Source of the DNA: Corbicula japonica
Lineage: Eukaryota > Mollusca > Bivalvia > Venerida > Cyrenidae
Length of the DNA: 64,000 bases
NCBI GenBank assembly: GCA_038501625.1
Contig: JAZAYU010000169.1
Location: forward strand, 124,001 to 188,000
Direction: 5' to 3'
Shown: positions 32,175 through 44,891 of the stretch, in pieces
Position numbering within the stretch: the first letter of the stretch is position 1
Layout: the number at the start of each line of letters is the position of its first letter
The notes under the pieces: model-generated
Databases searched by the model: none
What the model was told of the DNA's origin: nothing
The model's input: the letters and a program-made list of their open reading frames with translations, nothing else
Made by a program: the position numbers and the translations under genes

Positions 32175-32674
32175 NNNNNNNNNNNNNNNNNNNNNNNNNN
32201 NNNNNNNNNNNNNNNNNNNNNNNNNNNNNNNNNNNNNNNNNNNNNNNNNNNNNNNNNNNNNNNNNNNNNNNNNNNNNNNNNNNNNNNNNNNNNNNNNNNN
32301 NNNNNNNNNNNNNNNNNNNNNNNNNNNNNNNNNNNNNNNNNNNNNNNNNNNNNNNNNNNNNNNNNNNNNNNNNNNNNNNNNNNNNNNNNNNNNNNNNNNN
32401 NNNNNNNNNNNNNNNNNNNNNNNNNNNNNNNNNNNNNNNNNNNNNNNNNNNNNNNNNNNNNNNNNNNNNNNNNNNNNNNNNNNNNNNNNNNNNNNNNNNN
32501 NNNNNNNNNNNNNNNNNNNNNNNNNNNNNNNNNNNNNNNNNNNNNNNNNNNNNNNNNNNNNNNNNNNNNNNNNNNNNNNNNNNNNNNNNNNNNNNNNNNN
32601 NNNNNNNNNNNNNNNNNNNNNNNNNNNNNNNNNNNNNNNNNNNNNNNNNNNNNNNNNNNNNNNNNNNNNNNNNN
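32175..32674. other. Assembly gap (500 N)
   Basis: Exactly 500 N, a conventional placeholder length rather than a measured distance. Confidence 0.98.
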
Positions 32675-35600
32675 CAAAATTAAGACCGCTAGAGTGCAGA
32701 CAAGCTCTTTCTATAATTCGACCTTGTGACCTAGTTTTCAAGGTCACTCGACCCAGTTACTACTTGATGTCATTGAGATAAACATTCTGACCAAGTTTGA
32801 AGAAGAACGGATAAAAAATAAGACCGCTAGGGTTAGTATTTAGGGTTAGGGTTAAAGACCGTAGGGTTAGGGTTAGGGTTAAGTGAAAAAGCCCATAACT
32901 TGCCCAAAATAAGCTGTTTAGAAGATAAAGCATGGACAAGATTTTAATATAGAAGTCAGGATTAGGGTTAGGGTTAGGGTTAGTTAATACCTTAGAGATA
33001 GGGTTAGGGCTAGGGTTAGGTGAAAAGGCCCATAACTCAGCCAAAATCAATCCGACCAGAAATTCCTTATGCTATGCACAACTAGGCTTGGTGACAAACA
33101 CTCGTGTGAAATCCCTTAAGCGGTTACGGAGAAGAATCGAGGACAAGATTTTGCTAAAAAGGGCCATAACTCAGCCAATTATAATCCGAGCAGAAAATCC
33201 TGACGATATGCACAACTAGGCTTGGTGACAAACAGTCCTGAGAAGTTTCAAAGAAATCCCTCCAGTGGTTTCGGAAAAGAAGCGAGGACAAGATTATCTC
33301 GGACGGACGGACGAACGGACGGACGGTGCGATTACTATAAGCCTCCCTTTATCATTTCGCGACGTCGTCAGTTCTATTTTAAGTTGCATATTTTACGCTG
33401 CATATTTTCAAATAAACTTATTTTCGGATATATGGAAACCCATAATATATGTGCGGTGTTTATGAATTCGCGAGGTAAGCGATTCGCGAATATTAGCGAA
33501 AAAAAAACTTACGCGAATAAAACCAGTTTTTCAGTAGAACTTTATAGAACACAGGAAACTGCTTTGTTAAACAAATACAGTATCAAGGGAAGTGAAGCCA
33601 ACTTTCACTGGATTGCACTCCCGTGTCTCCCGTTTTACAACCATCAGAAATCGACATAAAAAGATACAACGATTCTCACAAGACCAGATATACAATCTAA
33701 AGAGAGGGGCCCTGTTCAAGTAAATGATTCTACAATCTGCTTTTTTGGCTGTAAGGGGAGGAAGTTTCTTTAAGTTGTGGCAATTCCTGATATGCACATT
33801 TCACTTTGTTTTTAAAGTATATAACAATAAGTTCATCTAAATATATAGTTAAAGCATATTTAGAAAGCCAAGTCATGTTATCTACTATTGAGTTCAAAAT
33901 AGAAGTGACGTAGATATTAAACAGTGAACTATCTTTATATATTTTACCCTTCATATTGTTATGTGCTTACACAGTGTTTAATAACAAAACAATTGAAAGT
34001 TTAAATTTACACAAATTGTCCTTAAAATTATGGATGTATATTTTAGTGTATGGTTAAGGTGCTGTTAATAGAAACACACAGATTAACAAAGTGATATCCT
34101 CAACCGAGGAACATAGGGAACTTACCTGTGTCAAAACAAGTCAAACACTATTTGCAAATGGCCGCTGCTACAGTGATTTTAATGTCTTATAAGTGTGTTT
34201 ATGTTTAAAACGAAACAATTCATAATGATTAAGAAGACTAGACTATAATGTATTCGAGTGACAAGCTAACTGACGATTTTGAATAGATACTGGAAGTGGT
34301 GTTAAATGCAACGAAATCGAAAACGAAAGTATGGCGTCTTCATTCAAGGGTATGTTTATGAAATAGATTAAAAGGGGAATTTCGTAATACTATAAGATGA
34401 AAAGGAAACTTTGAAAGCCACCGAATACATGGAATGTGAATGGCAATTTTATCTTAAATAAGATGTCTTCAGATTACCAAAGTATTACCCCACATTTTTT
34501 TTGTTTGCTAACCTAAAGATTGAAAAGTTTTTTAATTTGTTCGTAAAAATTATTTTAACACGACTGCATGTTTTCCCATTGGATTTTCAGTGATTTAATA
34601 CAAATAAGTTCGATTGTTCACGCAGTTATGTATCGTTAGAATTGAAATAATCCCGCGATATATAACAGGATATATCACGGGCCGTCGTTCAGATGTGTAT
34701 ATATATATCACTCGGGGCTACGCTCCTCGTGATATATCCTTACGCATCTTAACTCCCCCCCACCCCCCGTGATATACCTTTTGCATACTGAGATATATCA
34801 CCGGAAGCTATTTATTATTTTTTCTTTGAGTCTCACAGAATTGTTACATTTTCTTTTTTTTTGTAACATATTTTCTCAACAGGGTTTACTCGTGACAAAA
34901 TATGTTGTGAAATCGGAATGCATGAAAATAACCACACACAATTATTACAAACTTTCCGTGCACAGTTATAAAAATATTCATACTAAAATGCTTAATCCAT
35001 AGGGCATGAAACAATTTAGTGCAAGCTATACTTAAATCTAGAGTGAATTTGCCCCATCACACCATCGTGTTGAAAGTTTTATTATTTCACAGAACAAATT
35101 CTATATTTTTGTGGATTATCCGGCAATGTTTCCAGTAACAACAGACTATGTAGTTAGGTTTATGCTGCAATAAAATTTTAAATAAAATCTTATGTTCTCA
35201 AAGTAGTTCATAAATCTTAATTCAGAATTTTAATAATAGATATCATTACAATTGCAGATATTTAGAACTAAGAAGTGAAATAAACATATCAGGAATCAGA
35301 AGACACAGCTTCCCCACACAGCCAAGAAAAAAAGTAAAGAAAGCATGGTTAATAAAATGATAAAATGATCAGTTTCAAAACATAAACAAAAACAAAAATG
35401 TGAACCCGATTGGTTATCGCATTGGAGCGGTCGATGGCAAAACAAATTGCCACTGGGGGTTTAAACCAGTGGGTTCATCTGGGGTATTTTTGTTGACTAG
35501 AAATAGAAAACAGCTTTTATCTATTTAACAAATTCAAATAATTCTGACAAAAAGGTTAAGCGTCGTTTTTCTTGTAAGGGCAAGGTATGCTTACAATTCT

Positions 35601-37310
35601 TACCGATTGGTATGATTTGGTTTATATATTAGTGGTTTATTTACCTAATACTTTAAACATATCATAAGAACCAGGACGAGATAATTATCACAAATCTTGT
35701 TAACATTGACAGAGCAGTATTGCAGGGATCACACTATTAATCACATTTATTGATAGCTTTAGTTATAAATACAACTGATAAGAACGGTCAATATTATAAG
35801 GTTTAAATAGGGGCATATCATTTAGTATATTTTTTCTCTATCTTTGTAACTTTAAATTGGATCGAAACCAGTGCAACTCGCATTTAAAATGTTTTAACTT
35901 GCTTTGTTTTTCATTATTTCTATTTGATCTTTCTTGGGATTTAAGGACACACATTGATATTTTTGCACGCCGTATATGTTTTTACTAAACATTCTTTAAA
36001 CTTTCAGAACGGCAGTGTGGTCTGGAAATGACAATTCCTGATAAGCACATTTCTTCTTGTTAAACCCCTTGTATTATGTCGCTAAGGAAATTGACTAAAA
36101 TAACGCCTTTAACCGAAAAATTATTTATAAAACACAAGTTAAGTAGGGTACTTTTTATGAGCTGTTATTTCATATTGGCAGAAAAGAAAATTCTTAATAC
36201 AAATTTTGTTTTGGGATGATTTAGGGAGTCAATTTAGCATTTGTTTTGGAGATGTGCGAAAATTCGAAATTTTTATAAAATGTTTAGATCAGTGGACGCG
36301 TTTTTAATAATTAATGAGCATGTTATATTTTTGTTTGGAATGAAAAACAATTTAATGCAGAGAACCTTCTTTTGATTTATGCAAATTTGTATATCTACAA
36401 ATGCAATATGCTAAAATTACACCCATCAGTTGATGGTGTTAAGGCTTTTAACTACAAATTGAATATAAATAATGAAATATCAGTTCAATCTAAGAAACTG
36501 ACACCATTTTAAAATAAATTTGACTTTTTTTTAAAGACAATCACTGGTCTGGGAACATAATTATTTTCACTTCATTGTGCTGGTTTAATTTTGTTATTGA
36601 AATGTATATGTGCAACATACCATGCTGAGCTTCAAATTTTCCTTTGCTCAATATTCCAAGCAGCCAACTAAATAAGACCAGGCGTTAGATACATGTATGC
36701 CTTTTTTCTTTGCTTTTTGTACAAAACCAGTTCTTTAACCATTTGGAAAGTTGAAATTTACAAAAACATTATTTTAATTTACAATTTATGCAGATTCATA
36801 TTCCGTACCTTAATATGTGTACATGTATGTATGGGGATGTGGTTGTGTGAGTTTGTGTGTTTGTGCATTTGTTTGTGTACATGTATAGGTGCTGTATTAT
36901 AAGTTGTTGTTTTTTTTTCAGGGTAATCTTAATTACTTTATCTTTCTAACAATATTTATACTTGTATACGCTAGCAGCGTATTAGCAAAACGTTTTTGAG
37001 TGTTATAGAAATATATGTGGTAACCCTGTTAAAGGGGCCTGAAACAAAACAAAACTACGTCTAAGCATTTGAAACAAAATTATCGTGAAAAGTTTTTCAG
37101 CGCATGACTGGTTTAAATGAATACATAGAGGTTTCATGTTACTTCCTTCTAACCTCGGTGCATTGGCAAATTAACTTTGATCAAAAGTTGAAAAGAATAT
37201 ATTTTTGTCTATATATAACTCAAACGGTTTTATAGATCTTACTAATTTATTATAATAACGTACTATTCTTTAATTTTTATATTAGATCGACATCACTGCA
37301 CAATACTGTT
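32675..37310. repeat. Right copy of the 4.6-kb duplication
   Basis: Repeats 27540-32174 base for base as far as I can see, and ends at 37310 where unique sequence (CCTAACTAATTTC) begins. It carries the same telomere-like runs (32829-33023), hairpin and family A copy. Probably the same genomic locus represented twice. Confidence 0.9.
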
Positions 37311-37740
37311 CCTAACTAATTTCAAATGTCTTTGCGATTTACCTTCACTTAAAAAGACATATATTAAACAATCATAAAATTGATTAATATAACATTTAAT
37401 GATAAATCGCAAACTGCTGTGGAACGGCACAGATAAGGGAAACAACTCCGTGTATTAGAATGCAATAAATAAACTGTTGTGTGATTATTTTTCTTGACTA
37501 GCACGAATGCACAACAGTTGTAGATGATAGTTATAATAGGTGAAAAATGTTGTTCTCACACGAGGATATTTGTAAAATGGTTAAAACAGTTAGGCTACGA
37601 AATGAAAAAGAATCCTCTATCAAAAACTTTTACCTGTGCTGTAAACGACACGACCATCTTACTTGCTATATATTAGTAACCTGGCTGTTAGTGACCAAGT
37701 ACAGACTTGTAAATGATTCAAGAACATTAGAAACTTGGTT
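37311..37740. other. Non-coding
   Basis: No gene supported. The 153-codon frame at 37547-38008 runs into the family A repeat and shows no domain. Confidence 0.4.
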
Positions 37741-37906
37741 CGCGCACTTTGACCGCTCCAAGGCGGTATCCCCAAAGGTTCTCTTTTTCGTTAATTGTTT
37801 GGCGTCCATTTTGAAACTAATTCACTGGTTCTTTTGCTCTTCTATTTGGCTGAGTGGGGAGGCTGTGTCTCCTGGATGTGGCCATTCCCGATATGCATAT
37901 TTCACT
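37741..37906 (+). repeat. Family A repeat, plus strand
   Basis: Contains GACCGCTCCAAGGCGGTA, GGCTGAGTGGGGAGGCTGTG and GATATGCATATTTCAC, the family A landmarks. Confidence 0.7.
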
Positions 37907-38174
37907 TATTTGTGTCGCCCTTTCGAAGAAATGGAGATACATAGGTATCATTTTGTCGAAAACTTAACGTTGGCTATAACTTTGCCATTTCTTAATACTT
38001 CTTCTTGAAACTTTAAAATTATATTGTTTATGACAACATGCTCATGCTGATGCCAAATTCTTCAGGTAAAGGTCACATTTGTGAGAGTTATGCCCTTTTT
38101 TGTACTTGGACTTTAAACTGCTTATTCAGTACACAATTAAGTATTTATTCTGTATGAGTGTGCAGGATGAAGAG

Positions 38175-38212
38175 GATATTTGTGTGTGTGTGTGTGTGTG
38201 GGGGGGGGGGGG
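38175..38212. repeat. (TG)n/(G)n microsatellite
   Basis: Short TG run followed by eleven G. Confidence 0.85.
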
Positions 38213-38599
38213 TTCAGGTATAATATGTATGAGTTACAAGCATCAACATTTGTTTCATGAAACCAGAAATTCTGGTGATTGATACTATGTTCATGGGCCC
38301 GAAGGCGGCCCATAGATTGTAATAATATGTCTCCTACGTTATTTTAATTTAAGCAGGGTTAACCATAAAACATATACTGCTTGAATTTGAAAACAATGTT
38401 CTTCAGATAAACTTATATGTATATGTTTTATCAGTAGTCCAAACAAATATGTTACACTGCTGTTTTATTTGACTGTTTAAAACATGAAAACATACGTTTC
38501 GTGCTAAAAGGTATTGCAAAAAGGTTTTTAAATCACTTGTATAAATGTGAATGAATGATATGTCCACTTTGTGCACCTTACTCACCCATTTGTAATAAG

Positions 38600-39960
38600 A
38601 AAATGAAATATGCATATCATAAATCGCCAAACTAACAAAATAACAGCCTCCCCATGCAGCCAAATAGACCAGAGGACAAGAGAGCATGTTTTTAAAAGTA
38701 TGTCAATTCAAATAAGACGCCACAAACAATTAACGACATAGAGAATCCTTGTGGTTAACGTCTCGGAACGGTCAGTGGCAAAACAAATAACCACTTGGGG
38801 CTAAAACCAAGTTCTAGGGTGCACCAACTTCACACTTGCCCCCAACAGGATCTCATATCAACAAACATGCAAAAGTTGTCTTGGTGAAAAAACTCCAACT
38901 CACTCATCAGCTTAACAACGTTGCATGCAAAGCACACACAAATATAAAACATAAGACTGAAGCTAATATCATTGCAAAGCCAAATGGGCGAGTACTCGAT
39001 GATCTAACCGAGACCAGAGACCATGGAGTCAATAAAGCAAGAACACGATGAGAGGGAAAAGACACAAACCGAGTTTCTAGGTTCTATTAAGAAAGGATTT
39101 CCCCATAAATTTCATAAACTCTCAAACCCCTGTCACTGTCGTGCAACCAAAGAGGTAAGCATAATGATCAACTGTAGATGGGTTAATCTTCAGGCCTGCA
39201 GAGCGCTGTAGAATATCATGTTGGTAACCTTTCTTTTTGAATTTACAGATGGTTTTTACGAATAACCGGAAGAAATTAATATTGCCTTTTATTTTCTTAA
39301 GTTAGAAATTCCATCTCAATACAAAAAACTGGCTGTGAAATACCTTGTTGCAATAGCGATTATAAACTGCACATGTATTTTTTAAATTAAATCTGGCTAT
39401 CGGCGATAAAACTTGAAAATGTTTTCTTAATTAATGGTACCGATAACCTGGTTTAAATTTTTTTCTGTTACGCAAAGATTACGTTCATTGAAATTATTTC
39501 TCACCATTGCATGCTTCCAAGCGGCAATTTGATTTGCCACTCACCGTTCCCAGTCGGTAAACCCTCGGGTTCTCATTTTTGTTAATTGTTAGTGGTGTCT
39601 CGTTTGAAACTGAACATTTTATTAATCATGCTCTCTCCATCTCTTCTTCTTGACTGTGTGGAGGCTGTTTTTTCTGAATGTGGCGATTCATGATATGCAT
39701 ATTTCACCTTTCTAGAAAAGCTAACAAACTGTGAGATATAAACCCCGTCAGTTGGAACGAGGAACATCGCCGTCTAAAATCGGAAATTTACTAAATTTAA
39801 ATTAAAATTGTCTCTTTTATCATATATTTTAGTAGTTACGTATCCATTTTCAGTAGAAAGATTAAGATCGCGAAAGTGTGCTTGCTATTCCGAAGTGTTT
39901 GCTTTATTTAGTTGTAGTTCATTTGGGTATATTTTATTAACCAGAGGCAAGCTCACCAGT
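38600..39960 (-). mobile_element. Degenerate YLDD-type RT element copy with nested family A insertion
   Basis: On the minus strand, decayed RT C-terminal sequence (39960-39715 and 39520-39420) is followed by its 3' UTR (39400-38840, with GCCTGCAGAGCGC) and then the family A tail (38840-38600). A separate plus-strand family A copy (39525-39712) interrupts the RT. The order RT, UTR, family A repeats that at 43440-42225. All frames are broken. Confidence 0.6.
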
Positions 39961-40149
39961 CTCATTTCAAAATGTGAGTTTGCAAGTGATATAAAATCTT
40001 GTAATGAACATAGAGCATTTTTACAGATTGTTCTTATGATAATAATAATTTATGGTTTTTAAGACCTAATAGAGTCGCTAACTTTCTTACTGGATAATAT
40101 TTATGCTTGATTCGGTACGTTTATTAATAAACAAGAAATATTCATCACA

Positions 40150-40615
40150 ATGGGTACTGATTTGTTACAGGAAACAGGCATACCAAATGGTACTATTGTG
40201 CACCCCTTGTTGCTGATATGTTTTACACTGCAAAGAAAGAGACTTCATGTTATGATCGTATCTTTTTCTACCGAACATCAAAATGACATTATTACAGCCT
40301 TATACAACGTCTCGATGTAACTTGATGATTTGTTAAAATAGATAATAACCATTTTATATACCAGTTTATATACTTCTCAAAGTTTGCTAAGCGAAAATAA
40401 TATTTCGTATATATGTTTTGTGTATGCCAGTTATTAGTTTTATTTATTTTAATTTTTTATTTACCTGACTGATGACTAATTAAACAATTAAGTGACATGC
40501 TATAACAATTGCAATGAGTTATCGGAGTTTATTTTGAATTTGAAAGCACTTTGTTTTGCCATTGACCGTTCCAAGACCGTAACCCGAAGGGCTCTCATTT
40601 TTGTTAATTGTTTTC
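40150..40615 (+). pseudogene. RT remnant plus partial family A
   Basis: Decayed plus-strand RT sequence: GCATACCAAATGGTAC corresponds to the GIPMGT region, and TTTCTACCGAACATCAAAATG to the TEHQND region. A partial family A segment follows at 40548-40615. No intact frame. Confidence 0.5.
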
Positions 40616-41461
40616 GTCATAATCGTTCAGTCTTTCAAGCGAAAGATAAGATTTCGATCTGATTAGAAAGACATAGTTGACTAAGTACCTACTATGTCGG
40701 ATAGTGTAAATAAGATACTGTATCATACAGGGTCATCTCGTTTGCACGACTGTCGTTTATGGTTATGTGTACACAGAGGCCCTTCTCGAAGCGTCAATAA
40801 ACAATTTGTAATGTTTTTGATATAATGTTGAATTCACAGTGAACTGTCTACTTACTCCACTTTGAGTAGTATTTCTCACAGTTGTTTGCTTTTGGCAATG
40901 TTAAAACAGTACTGTGATATTAATCATTGTATTACAGAGAAACGTTTTAACCACAGTTAACGGTCAACAAATTAAGAGAATCCGTTTGCAAGTTTTATCG
41001 CCGATACCCAGATTTAATTAAATAGTAAATTACTGTGTGGTGTGTGTTGAGGGCCTGAGGCTCTAGCGATTCCTGTTAATGATATACATGTTTCGCGTTT
41101 TCATAATATACTTTAAAGTACGAGTAAGTAAACATTGTGCGAAAAGAAACCAAATTGTTGAAATTTAGTAAAAAAACAATCAGCCATAATTATAGGACTG
41201 TTCTGCTAGATTAACCTGGCAAACCATGAGCTGCAGTTCTTGACTAAATTTTTGTTTTGCCGGCAGATAAAATATTTTCTATGTCATATCATTCATTGAT
41301 GATTGTAGTAAATTTTGAAATGATTTTTCTTGTAGGTTACCATGAATGTTTTCAGTCTTCTCAAAGCATTTAAATGTGTAGAATAAGTGCCCTGCATAAA
41401 CTAAGTTTACCAAATACATTTCATGAACCAGAAATGGCTCATTTTGTTAAATATTTTACAG
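40616..41461. other. Non-coding 5' flank or intron of the PDZ-kinase locus
   Basis: Contains a short RT tail remnant (about 40960-41030). The segment 41374-41461 is open in frame with the first PDZ exon and has an in-frame ATG at 41434, an alternative start if the AG at 41460-41461 is not used as acceptor. Confidence 0.4.
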
Positions 41462-41653
41462 CTTTTTCAAAGAAGGCGATTGTGAAGAATCCAGAAGAAC
41501 TGAAGGGTTGGATATTTACTACACGTCTTTTAAAGGGAGAAAGGGGGCTTGGCTTTGCTTTGATTGGTGGAAGTCATCCTTATCAAGAATTCTTACAAAT
41601 CACATATATCGCCCAAAACAGTCCAGCGTTTGTGGATGGAAAATTACAAATGG
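41462..41653 (+). CDS. Exon: first PDZ domain, N-terminal half
   Basis: Begins after TTTTACAG and ends ATG G|GTTGGT, phase 1. The peptide has PEELKGWIF, then the carboxylate-binding loop GLGFALIGG, then EFLQITYIAQNSPAFVDGKL. The PxELKG lead-in and EFLQI..PA..DGK pattern are specific to MAGI PDZ domains immediately following the WW region. The domain is completed by the next exon. Upstream coding sequence is not identified; an in-frame ATG at 41434 could start the protein here. Confidence 0.8.
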
Positions 41654-41844
41654 GTTGGTATGATTTGATAATTGATGTCAAAAATTGCTCTTGGTTCATT
41701 GACACTGTGATGAAGTGCACTGCAAACCAATTCATTTTTCTTGGTCAATTTAAAACACAATTTAGGTAGCGAACAAGGTATCAAATAAATGAAAAGGGAA
41801 CTTTGAAAACCCTCAAACACGACATATATGAATAAAAATATAAA

Positions 41845-42140
41845 AAGTGCAATATCCATATCAGAATCGCCACACTTACAAATCACAGCCACCCCAAGCA
41901 GCGAAAAAGGAAAGAGAGCATGTGTTTATGAGCATGTCAAATACAAATAAGACAGCGCAAACAAAACGAAATAGAGAACCCTTGGGGTAACCACCGTTAA
42001 ACGATCAGTGGCAAAATGGTTGCTACTGGGGGTTTAAACCACGTTTTAGGGTACACCAACCTCACACTTGCCTAAACAGGTTCTCATATCAACACACACG
42101 TACAAGTTATCTTTGTGAAACAACTCCAACAGACACCACC
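41845..42140 (-). repeat. Family A repeat, minus strand, in intron 1
   Basis: Inverse landmarks are AATATCCATATCAGAATCGCC, GAGAACCCTTGGGGTAACC and GGGTTTAAACCACGTT. Lies in the first intron of the PDZ-kinase model. Confidence 0.65.
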
Positions 42141-42164
42141 ATCAGCTTAACAATGTTGCATGGA

Positions 42165-42230
42165 GAGAGAGAGAGATTGAGAGAGAGAGAGAGAGAGAGA
42201 GAGAGGAAGGGAGGGAGGGAGAGAGAGCAT
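42165..42230. repeat. (GA)n microsatellite
   Basis: GAGAGA/GGAGGGAGGG run between two minus-strand family A copies. The translated frames across it are low-complexity artefacts. Confidence 0.9.
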
Positions 42231-43440
42231 GTTTTAATAAGCATGTCAATTCAAATAGAACGCCACAGACAATTAACGAGGAAGAGAACATTATGGGATA
42301 CTGCCTTGGAACGGTCAGTTGCAAAACAAATTTCCACTGGGGGTTTAAACCAGGTTCTAGGGTGCACCAACCTCACACGAGCCTGAACAGGTTTTCGTTT
42401 CGCAAAACAACTGTAAGTTGTCTTGGTGAAATTACTCCAACCCACCCATCGGCTCAACAATGTTGCATGCAAGAGCACACAAACTTATAAAACATTAGAA
42501 GCTAATAGCATTGAAAAGCCAAAGGTTAGGTACTCAATGATCTTACCGAGACCAGAGCTCCTGGAGTAAAATCAGCAAGAACACGATAACAGGGATAAAA
42601 GAAACAAATCCAGCTTCTAGGTTCTTTTAAGAAAAGATTTGCCCATAAACCTTCATAAACTCTTAAACCCCTGCCTCCGTCGTGCAACCAAAGAAGTAAG
42701 CATAATGATCAACTGTAGATGGGTTAATCACCAGGCCTGCAGAGCGCATTAAAAATATCAATAAGTAACCTTTCTTTTTAAATTTACAGATGGTTTTTAC
42801 GAAGAAATTAACATTGCATTTTAGCTTCTTAAATTTTTAAATTAAATCACCATAAACAACCGGCTGTGAAATACCATTTTGCAATAATGATTTTAAACTG
42901 CACCTGTTTTTATGAATAAGATTTGGGTATCGGCGATAAAACTTGAAAAAAGTTTTCCTTAATCTGTGATACCGATTACCCTGTTTTTAAAAGTTTTTCT
43001 GTAATGCACAGATAACGTTCATTGAAATCATTTAAATCGTTGCAAGCTCTTGAAAAGCGATCAACATGATCAAGCTGTGAAATATAAACCCCGTAAGATG
43101 ATGCACGAGGAACATCGCCAAAAACGAAATTTACTAGATTAAAATTATCTCTTTTATCATATATTTTAGAAGTGACGTAACCTTTTTCAATGGACAGATT
43201 TACATCAAGAAAGTTTGCTTTCTTTTCTGAAGTGTTCGCTTTATTAATCAGTAGTTCTTTATTATAAATCTTATTAACCAGTGATGGAAAATGGTTCTTA
43301 TCTATATTTGATAAATCATCAAGGTATTTCGAGGTGTTAATAAAAGCTGTAATAATATCATCTTGATGTTCGGTAAAAAGAGATAACATAAAGTCTCTTT
43401 CATAACAGAATAGAAACAGATTAGCAACAAGGGACGCACA
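42225..43440 (-). mobile_element. YLDD-type reverse-transcriptase element, 5'-truncated
   Basis: On the minus strand a 137-codon open frame (43389-42976) encodes an RT C-terminal part, with TEHQDDIITAF, KYLDDL (catalytic YxDD box), FLDVNLSIEKGYVTSKIYDK and YGVYISQLDHVDRFSRACND. The UTR follows (42975-42460), then the family A tail (42460-42225). The best-preserved copy in the window, it defines the family. The YLDD box and the YGVYISQL motif place it apart from the APE LINE at 4600. It may be Penelope-like, but I cannot settle the class without the upstream half and any GIY-YIG domain. Confidence 0.65.
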
Positions 43441-43829
43441 TGTCTTGACAGGTCAATAAAGTATAATTATCATAAGAACCATCTGTGAAGAATGCCCTGA
43501 TTTGGGTTAGTATGAGTGTTATACTTGTCTACTCAAACGTTAACTTTCTATAGATGTAGATTTGTTTAACCAATGTTCTAACTACACCGATCAAACAATT
43601 TTAATTTCTCCGCATAGAATAGGAGAACAGTCTTTGAATTTGAAACATAATAAGATGCATCATTTTTACTTACTTTTCTGAAATTTTCATTGACATTCCT
43701 TCGAGCGTTCTTAAACAAATGACATTTAATCGAGGTGAGGGCAAAACCAAAAGTCACAAATTTGACCATAGCTTTTGTATAGAGGATATACTGAATCCGG
43801 GAATAACTGCTGAAAAATCTTTTGTGTTT

Positions 43830-43955
43830 GTGGCGTCCATTTTGAAACTGATTTTCCTAATACCATGCTCTCTTTTCCTCTCTACTTTTTGGCTGTGTGG
43901 GGAGGCTGTGTATGCTGGATGTGGCCATTCCTGATATGCATATTTCATTTTTTTG
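43830..43955 (+). repeat. Family A tail fragment, plus strand
   Basis: GGCTGTGTGGGGAGGCTGTG followed by GATATGCATATTTCATTTTT, the 3'-terminal part only. Confidence 0.65.
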
Positions 43956-44279
43956 TGTAGCACCTAAACAACCGCATTAGTGCTGAACTGCATACAAATT
44001 ACTTAAAAATCCACTTTAAACAATGAGACTTGAATTTTCGTTTACGCAATATACACATACAACCAACAATTTTGTGACTTTTGGTTTTACCCTTACCTTA
44101 ATTGATGTCAGTGGTTTCTAAATGAATAAATAAAAGTTGATATTTTTTTCACACAAAGAAGTGAAAATGATGTATCTTATTATATTTCAAGTTTGATTTG
44201 TATATCCCAAATCCTTGCTGAGAAATAAAAAAAATATGATCGGTGTAGTTAGAACATTGATTATGTTTATCTTGTTTAG

Positions 44280-44861
44280 GTGACGTTCTCGTTCGTGTCA
44301 ATGGCGAACTCGTTCTTGGTTACACGTTCCAAGACGCAATGCAACTATTCGAAACTATACAACCAGGAGCACAAGTTGACTTAGAAATGTGTAGGGGTTA
44401 CCCTTTACATTTTAAGTCGTATAATCTAAATACTGAGATCCATACAACCATGGATTTTGGTCCCTACGTTACAGATTCAAATACTTCCAATTCAGACTCA
44501 TCTAAGGAAAACATGTTTTATCATCGTGCGTCTTCTCGAAGTTTAAACTCATTACAGAAACATGTTAAATCAGAAAATATGCGTCAAGGATTAGAGCCTT
44601 CAAAGCAAAATCTATACGAAATTTTGACAATATATATAAGGCGAAGTGTCTCAGGATTCGGCTTTAGAGTAACAGATACTGCCTATGGACAGAAAGTGAA
44701 ACAAATAGTAAATCGCTCACGATGTAAAAATCTACAAGAAGGTGATTTTATACAGCAAATAAACAATATAAATGTTGCGGAGTTGAATCATTTACAGGTT
44801 GTTCAAGTTCTGAATGATTGTCCAATAGGAGAAAAGACAAGAATTGTTGTAACGAGAGAAG
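44280..44861 (+). CDS. Exon: end of PDZ1 and complete PDZ2
   Basis: Acceptor CTTGTTTAG, donor GAA G|GTAATT; phase 1 in, phase 1 out. It opens GDVLVRVNGELVLGYTF and ends PDZ1 with AQVDLEMCRGYPL, the MAGI hallmark CRGYPL. At the alpha-B1 position PDZ1 has Phe (TFQDAM) where MAGI has His, so ligand class may differ. After a Ser-rich spacer comes PDZ2: SGFGFRVTD, QKVKQIVNRSRCKNLQEGDFI, INVAELNHLQVVQVL. PDZ2 keeps the alpha-B1 His expected for class I ligands. Reading past the donor reaches a stop at 44891. Confidence 0.9.
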
Positions 44862-44891
44862 GTAATTTACAAATACCGTTAAACATGCAAT

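Noticed and set aside
32675..37310. Recent biological tandem duplication
   Set aside because: Possible, but near-perfect identity with breakpoints exactly at a placeholder gap favours an unmerged overlap.
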